This document shows, one piece after another, positions 40,087 to 53,046 of a DNA stretch of 64,000 nucleotides. Both the position numbers and the translations under genes were made by a program. Position 1 is the first letter of the stretch. The number at the start of each line of letters is the position of its first letter. The notes under the pieces are model-generated. The model worked only from the letters and a program-made list of their open reading frames with translations, did not search any database and was not told the origin of the DNA. This stretch comes from Streptomyces aquilus (lineage in GTDB: Bacteria; Actinomycetota; Actinomycetes; Streptomycetales; Streptomycetaceae), in contig NZ_CP034463.1 of the NCBI RefSeq assembly GCF_003955715.1, forward strand, positions 1,116,001 through 1,180,000, given 5' to 3'.

Positions 40087-40277
40087 AATCCACCTCTCCA
40101 CCCTCAGAGAGCTGCTTCCTATCTGTGTGCTCAGTGCACTGTCAAATGAGCAGAATGCGCTGTGGCCAGCCCATTCACCCCCTTTGATCAGCGATCATGC
40201 CGTGCGCAGGAAGAATCCGCCCGGAGCGCTCCTCGGGCCGTGCTCGGGCGTGCCGCACATCACGTCCGCGCGCATGA

Positions 40278-41123
40278 TCAGCGAGCGAGCCGGCCGAGCA
40301 GTGAAGAGGCCGCGGCGATGCCGAGCGCGGCGGCGACGAGGAGCACCGCGAAGTCGAGCGCGAGATGCGCGGGTGTGCCGAGGAGGAGGCCGCGCAGGGC
40401 GTCCACCTGATAGCTGAGCGGATTGACCTTGCTGACCGCCTGGAGCCAGCCCGGCATGACGGAGAGCGGGTAGAGGGCGTTGGAGCCGAAGAACAGCGGC
40501 ATGGTGATGGCCTGTCCGAAACCCATCAGCCGGTCACGGCTCAGGACGATGCCGGCGATGGTCATCGACAGGCAGGAGAAGAAGGCCGAGGCGAGGACGA
40601 CCACCGCCGCGACGCCGAGCAGCTTCAGCGGGTTCCAGGTCAGGGCGACGCCGAGCACGGCGGCGATGAGGACGACGACCACGGCCTGCACGAGCGACTT
40701 CACGCCGGCCGCGAAGGCCTTGCCGGTGATCAGCGCCGAGCGCGGGGTGGGGGTGACGAGGAGCTTGTTGAGGATGCCGGCGTCGCGCTCCCAGATGATC
40801 TGGATGCCGTAGAAGATCGCGATGAACATCGCGGACTGGGCGATGATCCCGGGCGCGAGGTAGTCGATGTAGGGGATGCCGTCGGTGGGGATCGCCTTGA
40901 TGCGGGTGAAGGTCTGGCCGAAGATCAGCAGCCAGAGGGCCGGCTGGACCGCACGGGTGTAGAGCTCGGTGCGGTCGTGGCGCAGTTTCTGCAGTTCCAC
41001 GGCGCACATCGCGCCGACCCGGGCGGGCAGCAGCCGCCAGCCCGCACGGGGCCGGGGCGGCTGGAGCAGCAGGCCGATGCCGTCAGCCGACGCGGCCTGC
41101 GGTACGGCGGGTGCTTCGGACAT
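40278..41123 (-). CDS. ABC-2 type drug exporter permease (DrrB-like)
   Basis: Encodes 281 residues with six transmembrane helices. The DrrB/NodJ-type block ERDAGILNKLLVTPTPRSALITGKA and the FFGSNALYPLSVMPGWLQ segment are typical of permeases for daunorubicin-like drugs. Start MSEAPAVPQ has AGGAG upstream and lies inside the end of the ATPase gene (41-nt overlap). With the ATPase and MarR regulator it forms a three-gene efflux operon. Confidence 0.92.
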   Translation of the reverse strand: MSEAPAVPQAASADGIGLLLQPPRPRAGWRLLPARVGAMCAVELQKLRHDRTELYTRAVQPALWLLIFGQTFTRIKAIPTDGIPYIDYLAPGIIAQSAMFIAIFYGIQIIWERDAGILNKLLVTPTPRSALITGKAFAAGVKSLVQAVVVVLIAAVLGVALTWNPLKLLGVAAVVVLASAFFSCLSMTIAGIVLSRDRLMGFGQAITMPLFFGSNALYPLSVMPGWLQAVSKVNPLSYQVDALRGLLLGTPAHLALDFAVLLVAAALGIAAASSLLGRLAR

Positions 41124-41904
41124 CGCGGAAGTCTCCTGACTCGTCGTCGAGGCCGCTGCCCGCGACCTCGCGGAAGACGTCCTCGAGGGTGGGCAGGGTG
41201 GTCGTGCCGCGGCGTGCGGCGAGGCCCTGGCGCAGTTCGGCGGGGGTGCCGAGGGCGCGGACACGGCCGTGGTGCATGAGGCCGACCCGGTCGCAGTACT
41301 GGTCGGCCTCGTCCATGTAGTGCGTGGTGACCAGGACGGTCATGCCGGTGGCCGCGCGGACGGCGTTGATGTGCTCCCACACCCCGGTGCGGGCGATCGG
41401 GTCGAGGCCGATGGTCGGCTCGTCGAGGATCAGCAGCCGGGGCGCGCTGACCAGGGCCTGGGCGAGTTCGAGGCGGCGGACCATGCCGCCGGAGTAGGTC
41501 TTGGCGAGCCGGTCGGCGGCGTCGGTGAGGTCGACGGCGGCGAGGGCCTGCCCGACGCGCGCGGCGCGCTCGCGGCGGGGCACGTCGAAGACGCGGGCGA
41601 ACAGGGCGACGTTCTCGCGGCCGGTCAGGCCCTGGTCGGCGGACAGCTGCTGCGGCACGTAGCCGAGCAGGCGTCGTACGGCCATCCGGTCCTCGGCGGT
41701 GTCGTGCCCGAAGACCCGGACCATGCCCGCCGGTACCGGCAGCAGGGTGGTGATGCAGCGGATGGCGGTGGTCTTGCCCGCGCCGTTGGGTCCGAGCAGT
41801 CCGAAGACCTCGCCCTCGGCCACGGTCAGGTCGAGTCCGTCCACGGCGCGGGTGCCGCCGAAGGCGTACGCGAGCCCGGTGCACGCGACGGCGTCCGGTG
41901 TCAT
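41083..41904 (-). CDS. ABC exporter ATPase (DrrA-like)
   Basis: Encodes 273 residues. Walker A GPNGAGKTT, the signature YSGGMVRRLELAQAL, Walker B LLILDEPTIGLDP and the H-loop TTHYMDEAD are all intact, with the DrrA-type C-terminal TLEDVFREVAG. It powers drug export with the permease encoded next. The ATG overlaps the stop of the MarR gene (ATGA), and the 3' end overlaps the permease by 41 nt, indicating one polycistronic message. Confidence 0.94.
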   Translation of the reverse strand: MTPDAVACTGLAYAFGGTRAVDGLDLTVAEGEVFGLLGPNGAGKTTAIRCITTLLPVPAGMVRVFGHDTAEDRMAVRRLLGYVPQQLSADQGLTGRENVALFARVFDVPRRERAARVGQALAAVDLTDAADRLAKTYSGGMVRRLELAQALVSAPRLLILDEPTIGLDPIARTGVWEHINAVRAATGMTVLVTTHYMDEADQYCDRVGLMHHGRVRALGTPAELRQGLAARRGTTTLPTLEDVFREVAGSGLDDESGDFRDVRSTRRTAGRVG

Positions 41905-42356
41905 GGCTCCTCCCCTTCCTCACGCAGGTTCTCGGCCAGCAGCCGCAGCGCGGGGACCGCCGCGACCAGCGCCTGCCGGTCCGCCTCGTCGAGCTTGGCG
42001 ACCTGTTGGCGTACGAGGTCGGCGCGGCGCCGGCGCCATGCGGCGAGCCGGGCTTCGGCCGCCGGGGTCGGCAGCAGCCGGGCCGCCCGCCGGTCGGCGG
42101 GGTCGGTCTCGCGCACCAGATAACCCTGCCGGGCCAGCTGGTTGACCAGCGTCGACACCGAATTGCCCGCCAGGTAGAGGTCCTTGGCGGCGTCCGAGAT
42201 GCGGATGCCGGGCCGGGCCACGACGAGCCGCAGCAACTCCACCTCGGCGCCCCGCAGTTGCGGCGCTGGCGTCTCCCGGCGCAGCCGGCGCCGGATCAGC
42301 CGCTGGACCCCGACGAGCGCATCGGCCAGCTCCTCCGGAAAGGTCTCGTGCTCCAC
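41901..42356 (-). CDS. MarR family regulator of the DrrAB-type exporter
   Basis: Encodes 151 residues from GTG 42356. The winged HTH reads ISDAAKDLYLAGNSVSTLVNQL with the wing RETDPADRRAARLLPTPAAE, including the hallmark Asp-x-x-Asp-Arg-Arg. It is the first gene of the operon with the ATPase and permease, and its last codon overlaps the ATPase start. A perfect CTCTG-TAG-CAGAG dyad 15 nt upstream of its start is the likely autoregulatory site, through which a drug could induce the whole operon. Confidence 0.92.
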   Translation of the reverse strand: MEHETFPEELADALVGVQRLIRRRLRRETPAPQLRGAEVELLRLVVARPGIRISDAAKDLYLAGNSVSTLVNQLARQGYLVRETDPADRRAARLLPTPAAEARLAAWRRRRADLVRQQVAKLDEADRQALVAAVPALRLLAENLREEGEEP

Positions 42357-42370
42357 ACCACCGAGATTAG

Positions 42371-42383
42371 CTCTGTAGCAGAG
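42371..42383. promoter_or_regulatory. MarR-type operator of the exporter operon
   Basis: CTCTG-TAG-CAGAG is a perfect inverted repeat, flanked by TTAG and GTAA to give a longer near-dyad, right before the MarR start. Position fits autorepression. Confidence 0.55.
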
Positions 42384-42436
42384 GTAATGAACCCAAAGGA
42401 CGGTCAAGGCCGAGGGAAGCTCCGCGGCTGCGACGT

Positions 42437-42461
42437 GTTTGGATCGGTTTGTAGCGGGAAT
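42437..42461 (+). promoter_or_regulatory. SigB/SigH-type promoter of the sigma factor gene
   Basis: GTTT, a 15-nt spacer and GGGAAT match the GTTT-N14-16-GGGTA(T) pattern recognised by SigB/F/H-class sigma factors of Streptomyces. It lies 136 nt before the sigma gene start. This suggests autoregulation or control by a sister sigma factor. Confidence 0.5.
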
Positions 42462-42596
42462 TCGCATTTATGTGCTTCGGACAGGAGGCACGTCCATGGG
42501 AGCCGCTCCCCGGCCCCGGCGTCCTCCGCCTGTCGTCCGCGCAGCCCTCCTCCCATGGTGTCCGTCCCGCCGGCACCCGCTGAGGAGGTGCGCACG

Positions 42597-43388
42597 ATGC
42601 CTGTCACGACCAGGACGAAGCCGCACCCGCATGACGACGCCCCCGACACCGCCGACGATTTCGTCCGCCTGCGCGAACTGCCCGACGGCCCCGAGCGCCG
42701 CGCCCTGCGCGACGAGCTGATCCGGCTGTGGCTGCCCATGGCCGAGCGGATCGCCGTCCGCTTCAAGGGCCGCGGCGAGTCCCTGGAGGACCTGTACCAG
42801 GTCGCCGCCCTCGGACTGGTCAAGGCCGTCGACCACTACGACCCCGAGCGCGGCCACGCCTTCGAGGCGTACGCGGTCCCGACCGTCACCGGTGAGATCA
42901 AGCGGCACTTCCGCGACCACATGTGGACGCTGCACGTGCCGCGCCGGGTCCAGGACCTGCGCAACCGCGTCCGGCGCTCCGCCAAGGAGCTGTCGCAGAC
43001 GATCCCGGGACGTGTCCCCACCGTCGCCGAGATCGCCGAGCACGCCCAGCTGACCGAGGACGAGGTGCGCACCGGCATGGAGGCGCTGGAGTGCTACTCC
43101 GCGCTGTCGCTGGAGGCGGAGATGCCCGGCACCGACGGCTACGCCCTGGGCGACGCCCTCGGCGGCCCCGACCCCGGCTTCGACGTGGTCGTCGACCGGG
43201 TGTCCGTCGCCCCCTGCCTCCTGGCCCTGCCGGAGCGTGAGCAGACCATCCTCTACCTGCGCTTCTTCGAGGGGATGACCCAGAGCAGCATCGCGCAGCT
43301 GCTCGGCATCTCCCAGATGCACGTCTCCCGGCTGCTCAGCGCCTGCTTCGCCAGGCTGCGCACGGAGCTGGAGGCGGAGGTGCGCTGA
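42597..43388 (+). CDS. RNA polymerase sigma factor, SigB/SigF/SigG subfamily
   Basis: Encodes 263 residues with a strong GAGGAGGTG ribosome-binding site. Region 2 contains RLWLPMAERIAVRFKGRGES and LYQVAALGLVKAVDHYDPERG; region 3 TVAEIAEHAQLTEDEVRTGM; region 4 LPEREQTILYLRFFEGMTQSS with the recognition helix GISQMHVSRLLS. This is the stress/differentiation sigma class controlled by anti-sigma kinases and SpoIIE-type phosphatases. No anti-sigma gene is adjacent; RsbW-like ATPases at 58572 and in the phosphatase at 26331 are in the same window. A matching promoter lies upstream. Confidence 0.94.
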   Translation: MPVTTRTKPHPHDDAPDTADDFVRLRELPDGPERRALRDELIRLWLPMAERIAVRFKGRGESLEDLYQVAALGLVKAVDHYDPERGHAFEAYAVPTVTGEIKRHFRDHMWTLHVPRRVQDLRNRVRRSAKELSQTIPGRVPTVAEIAEHAQLTEDEVRTGMEALECYSALSLEAEMPGTDGYALGDALGGPDPGFDVVVDRVSVAPCLLALPEREQTILYLRFFEGMTQSSIAQLLGISQMHVSRLLSACFARLRTELEAEVR

Positions 43389-43392
43389 GCGG

Positions 43393-43725
43393 TCACTCCG
43401 AGGGGGCCCCGGGGATCTGGGTCGGGCCGTGCCGGTCGAGAGCGGCCTCCAGCTCGGCGCGGATCTCCGGGGGCATCCGTCCGTCCCGGCCCCAGATCAG
43501 GATGAGGTCGGCGACATTGCGGAGCTTGATGTTCGTCCGCTGGGAGACCTCCTTCAGGACCTCCCAGCCCTCGTCCGGTGTCACCCGGCCGAGCGCCACC
43601 ATCATCCCGATCGCCTGGTCCACGACGGCGTGCGAGGCGACGGCCTCCTTCAGCTGCTCGACCTCCTCTTGCAGTTCGAAGATGCGGCCGGCCTCGTCGG
43701 AAGAGTCGCTCAATGCGGGGGTCAC
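43393..43725 (-). CDS. Stand-alone ANTAR-domain protein
   Basis: Encodes 110 residues. The ANTAR RNA-binding three-helix unit is seen in LKEAVASHAVVDQAIGMMVA and TPDEGWEVLKEVSQRTNIKLRNVADLI, preceded by a short coiled stretch FELQEEVEQL and no receiver or GAF domain. ANTAR proteins bind paired hexanucleotide hairpins in RNA and prevent termination. With no sensor domain, its activity must be set by abundance or a partner. It starts at GTG 43725 and is convergent with the sigma factor gene (4-nt gap). Confidence 0.88.
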   Translation of the reverse strand: MTPALSDSSDEAGRIFELQEEVEQLKEAVASHAVVDQAIGMMVALGRVTPDEGWEVLKEVSQRTNIKLRNVADLILIWGRDGRMPPEIRAELEAALDRHGPTQIPGAPSE

Positions 43726-43884
43726 GCTTCCATCCTGCTCACTCGACCGGCGCAATGCCACCGGACCTGCGATGTCGTTTCGGGCGCGCCGCGAGGGTAC
43801 TCGACAGGCGCCCGGCACAGTTCCGGTTGGACACTGGAGACAGACCGGTGGCTGCCCGGCCGGCGAGACCAGGACACGACTGCC

Positions 43885-44659
43885 ATGAATCACGACATGA
43901 AACTTCCCCGTGGGACGACGGATGTCGTCTCCACGCACTCCGTGTTCGGCGCCCCCTGCTGGGTGAGCCTGACCAGCCGCGACCTGGAGACCACCGAGGG
44001 CTTCTACGCCGCGGTGCTGGGCTGGGAGTGGCGGCCGGCCAGGCTCGGCGACCGGTTCCGGATGGCGGTGGTGGACGACACGCCGGTCGCGGGGATCGCC
44101 GCGGTGGCCTCGATGTGGCAGATGGCCGTCGCCTGGACGCCGTACTTCGCGGTGGCCAGCGCCGACGAGGCCGTCGCCCGGGCGCAGGAGCGGGGCGGCA
44201 CCGCCGCGGTGGGGCCGCTGTCCTTCCCACCGGGACGGGCGGCGCTGCTGGCCGACCGGGACGGGGCGGCCTTCGGGATCTGGGAGGGCGAGCTCTTCTC
44301 CGACTGGGAGAGCTGGCGGCGCGCGTCCCCCGCCTTCATCCGACTGCACACCCGCGACGCCTTCGACGCCGCGATCTTCTACGGCGAGATCCTCGACTGG
44401 GCCTCGGACCGTCCCGGGTGCTGCGAGGTCACCTACGAGGGCGGCGAGGTCGTGCTGCGCAGCCGGGGCGAGATCGTGGCGCGGATCGAGTCGGGCGCGC
44501 TGGGCGCGGCACCCGACCCCACGATCCGCCCGCACTGGCAGGTGCACTTCGCCGTCTCGGACGTCTCCGCCTGCGCCCGCGCCGCGGAGATCCACGGCGG
44601 CAGCGTCCTGTCGAAGAGCGGTGACGAGGCGGTGCTGCGCGACCCCGACGGGGCCCAGT

Positions 44660-44688
<29 letters not shown>
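43885..44688 (+). CDS. Double-VOC-domain protein
   Basis: Encodes 267 residues with two vicinal-oxygen-chelate units: the first about residues 20-130 (APCWVSLTSRDLETTEGFYA...), the second about 148-265 (AFIRLHTRDAFDAAIFYGEI...VLRDPDGAQFTVTS). Such duplicated proteins resemble the hydroxylase/glyoxalase-like proteins annotated in Streptomyces (for example CFP-30B-like). Substrate unknown; the metal-ligand His of the first unit is replaced by Cys/Trp region (GAPCWVSL), so it may be non-enzymatic. ATG 43885; MKLPRG at 43897 is an alternative. The end overlaps the convergent glgX by 29 nt. Confidence 0.85.
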
Positions 44689-46809
<2,121 letters not shown>

Positions 46810-46813
<4 letters not shown>

Positions 46814-47295
46814 CGGGCGTCCTCCAGGACGCCGCCCACGACCGGTTCCTCGCGGGGCACCTGGAGCACCTCGCGCAGGCTCGGCGCCGGGGCCGTCGGC
46901 ACCAGCGGGACGCGCTCGCCGGCGCGGGCGCGCTGCGAGAACCAGATGACCTTGCTGCCGGTCTCGGTGGCGCAGCAGCCCCACCCGTCGCTCATGGCGG
47001 CGATGTGCGCCAGGCAGCTTCGGAGGTCCTGGTCCGGGCGCAGGTCGCGGTCGTTGTCACCGATCGCGGTGATCAGGTGCTGGCCGTTCCACCACATCTC
47101 GATCGACGTCTCCTTGTCGGTCGCGTGCTCGTCGATGGCCCTCAGCAGCATTTCGGCACCGCGACAGACGGGCTCGACGAGGGTGTCGAGATCCCAGTAC
47201 CGGAGGTGAGCGGCCAGAATGCGCTTGACCTGGCCGACCCGTTCCGGGGTGACTTCCACGTCGAGGTGGTAGTAGCAGGGCACTGCGGTCTTCAT
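46810..47295 (-). CDS. Degenerate RsbW/HATPase-like protein coupled to glgX
   Basis: Encodes 161 residues. The fold of the small Streptomyces ATP-binding (RsbW-like) proteins is suggested by the layout: VTPERVGQVKRILAAHLRYW, a helix CRGAEMLLRAIDEHA in the N-box place, strand IEMWWNGQHLITAIGDND, and the end GWGCCATETGSKVIWFSQR. The N-box Asn is not present (Arg instead), so ATP/Mg binding is doubtful. Similar small proteins accompany glgX/glgE genes in Streptomyces. The GTGA overlap with glgX implies equal synthesis; a regulatory partnership with GlgX or the GlgE pathway is inference. It is divergent from the GlgE operon. Confidence 0.8.
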
Positions 47296-47543
47296 CTTCG
47301 TTCGCTCCTCACCGGCGAAGCTCCGCCTTCACCTCGCCCCTGCGGGACGAGCCCCGAACGCGCAGCGTGAGCAGTGATCGCTCCTGAGTGACCTCAAGCG
47401 TGCGGGGGCTACGCCATTCGTGCAACACGAGCAGATCAACGGCCGGATCGCCGCCCGATGCGCGATGGTTGAAGATCCAACAAGACGCTGCGTCGTCACG
47501 CGTGCACCATGAGTGAGACCCCCCACGGAAGGTGAACCGCGCC

Positions 47544-47843
47544 ATGCTGCTACCGGCCAAGGCCGAAGTCGCCCGGCAACTGCGGCGGTACCGGGCCTGG
47601 GAGCGCGTGATGCTCACCTCCCCCGCCGACCGCACGGTCCGGGCCACCTTCGAGGACTCGGGCTACACCCTGTGCGTGCTCATGGGGAAGCGCTGCGCCC
47701 GGGAGGCCGCCGACGCCGCCGAACGCTATCTGCGGATGGGTGTCGTCACCTACCTCCAGGAGCAGGACGCGCAGCTGTGTGCCAACGCCCCGGTGCACCG
47801 GGGCCCGCCGGTGGAGCTCAGCCGTTCTCCCGCGGGGAGGTAG
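47544..47843 (+). CDS. Small DUF5133-like protein
   Basis: Encodes 99 residues starting MLLPAKAEVARQLRRYRAWE, after a GAAGGTGA ribosome-binding site. Central part VRATFEDSGYTLCVLMGKR and the following Ala-rich helix match the short DUF5133-type proteins of Streptomyces, which have no known function. There is no signal peptide. It sits in front of the glgE operon, with 72 nt to the glgE start, and could share its promoter. An in-frame GTG at 47532 is a possible start. Confidence 0.75.
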   Translation: MLLPAKAEVARQLRRYRAWERVMLTSPADRTVRATFEDSGYTLCVLMGKRCAREAADAAERYLRMGVVTYLQEQDAQLCANAPVHRGPPVELSRSPAGR

Positions 47844-47915
47844 TCCCTTCCGGCGCAGCTTGGATCCCCGGCCGGGCCACATGGCCCGGCCCTCGGCACG
47901 GCGGAGGCGAGACCC

Positions 47916-51613
<3,698 letters not shown>

Positions 51614-51641
51614 GCGTGTGCCGACGAAAGGACGCGTCACC

Positions 51642-53042
51642 ATGCCGAAGACCGCATTCCCGAGCCCGAGCGACACGGCCGTCGTGGGGCCCATGGCCTC
51701 ACTGGCCGGGCTCCTGCGCGAGTGGCTGCCCCGGCAGCGCTGGTTCGCGGGCAAGGACCGGCCCGTCACGGACCTGGCACTGCTGTCCCTGACGGAGCTG
51801 TTCCCGGGCTGTCTGCATCTGCTGGTCCGCACCGGACACCCGCCCGTCCCCGCCCCCGGCGGCACCACGGCCGGGTCCGGGGACTGCTACCAGCTGCTCC
51901 TCGGCGTCCGGAAGCATCTGTCGCCGCGGCTCGGCCGGGCGCTGATCGGGCGGGCCGAGTCGGGGCCGTTGGCCGGGCTGACGGTGTTCGACGCGTTGCA
52001 GGACCCGCGTTCGGCGCAGCTGTTCCTGGACCGGCTGCGGCATCCGGGCGCGGCGGGCCCGCTGCGCTTCGAGGCCGACCCGGCGGTGTCCGTGCCGACC
52101 GGGCTGGTGCCGCGGGTGCTGGACGCCGAGCAGTCGAACTCCTCGCTGGTGTACGGCGACGCGTTCATCCTGAAGGTCTTCCGGCGCGTCCAGCCCGGCA
52201 TCAACCCCGATCTGGAGGTACCCGGCGCGCTGGCCGGGCAGGGCTGCCGTCGGGTGCCCGCCCCCGTGGCCTGGTTCCGGACGACGCATCCGTACGGGGC
52301 CACGCTCGGCGTGCTCCAGCCGTTCTTGCCCGACGCCTCCGACGGCTGGACGCTGGCGCTGGAGGCGCTGGCCCGCGGCGACGACTTCACGGCGCAGGCC
52401 CGTGAGCTGGGCCAGGCCATGGCGGACGTCCACCTCGCCCTGGCCGCGGCGTTTCCCGTCGAGGCCGCTCCGGCCGACGCCGATCCGGCCGGCGGACCCG
52501 CCTGCGACCAGAACAGCCGCACGGCGGCCGCGATGACCGAGCGGCTGACGTCCGCCGCGCACTGCGTCCCCGCCCTCCAGCCCTTCGCGCCACGGCTGCG
52601 GACGGCGTTCGCCGCGCTGGAGGGCTGTGACGCCGGGCCGCCCGCGCAGCGCATCCACGGGGATCTGCATCTGGGCCAGGTGCTGTGGGCCGGGCGCGAG
52701 TGGTTCGTGATCGACTTCGAGGGCGAGCCGTCCCGTCCGCTCGCCGAACGCCGCAGCCCGCACTCCCCGGTCCGGGACATCGCCGGGATGCTGCGCTCCT
52801 TCGACTACGCCGCCCGGCAGCGCCGCCCCTGGCGCCCGGAGTGGGCGCGCCGCTGCCGGGAGGCCTTCTGCGCCGGCTACGCCGCCCGGGCCGGCTGGGA
52901 CCCCCGCAAGAAACACGGCCTGCTCCGCGCCTACGAGACGGACCGAGCCGTGTACGAAGTCCTGTACGAGGCCAGACACCGCCCGGACTGGCTCCCGGTA
53001 CCGATGGCGGCGATCGAGCGACTCGCCGTAAGGGGAGGCTGA
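51642..53042 (+). CDS. mak: Maltokinase (Pep2/Mak)
   Basis: Encodes 466 residues. It phosphorylates maltose with ATP to maltose-1-phosphate, the GlgE donor. The N-terminal cap has WLPRQRWFAGKDRP, as in Mak/Pep2; the eukaryotic-protein-kinase-like catalytic part has the catalytic HGDLHLGQVLW (near 340) and the metal Asp in WFVIDFEGEPSRPLAER. Start MPKTAFPSP has AAAGGA upstream; GTG 51618 is in frame. It is 28 nt after treS and 4 nt before glgB. Confidence 0.94.
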   Translation: MPKTAFPSPSDTAVVGPMASLAGLLREWLPRQRWFAGKDRPVTDLALLSLTELFPGCLHLLVRTGHPPVPAPGGTTAGSGDCYQLLLGVRKHLSPRLGRALIGRAESGPLAGLTVFDALQDPRSAQLFLDRLRHPGAAGPLRFEADPAVSVPTGLVPRVLDAEQSNSSLVYGDAFILKVFRRVQPGINPDLEVPGALAGQGCRRVPAPVAWFRTTHPYGATLGVLQPFLPDASDGWTLALEALARGDDFTAQARELGQAMADVHLALAAAFPVEAAPADADPAGGPACDQNSRTAAAMTERLTSAAHCVPALQPFAPRLRTAFAALEGCDAGPPAQRIHGDLHLGQVLWAGREWFVIDFEGEPSRPLAERRSPHSPVRDIAGMLRSFDYAARQRRPWRPEWARRCREAFCAGYAARAGWDPRKKHGLLRAYETDRAVYEVLYEARHRPDWLPVPMAAIERLAVRGG

Positions 53043-53046
53043 AGCC

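Noticed and set aside
40102..40277. Possible small gene or tRNA in the gap before the exporter permease stop
   Set aside because: No start with ribosome-binding site, no cloverleaf; only a short TGATC-AGC-GATCA dyad is seen.
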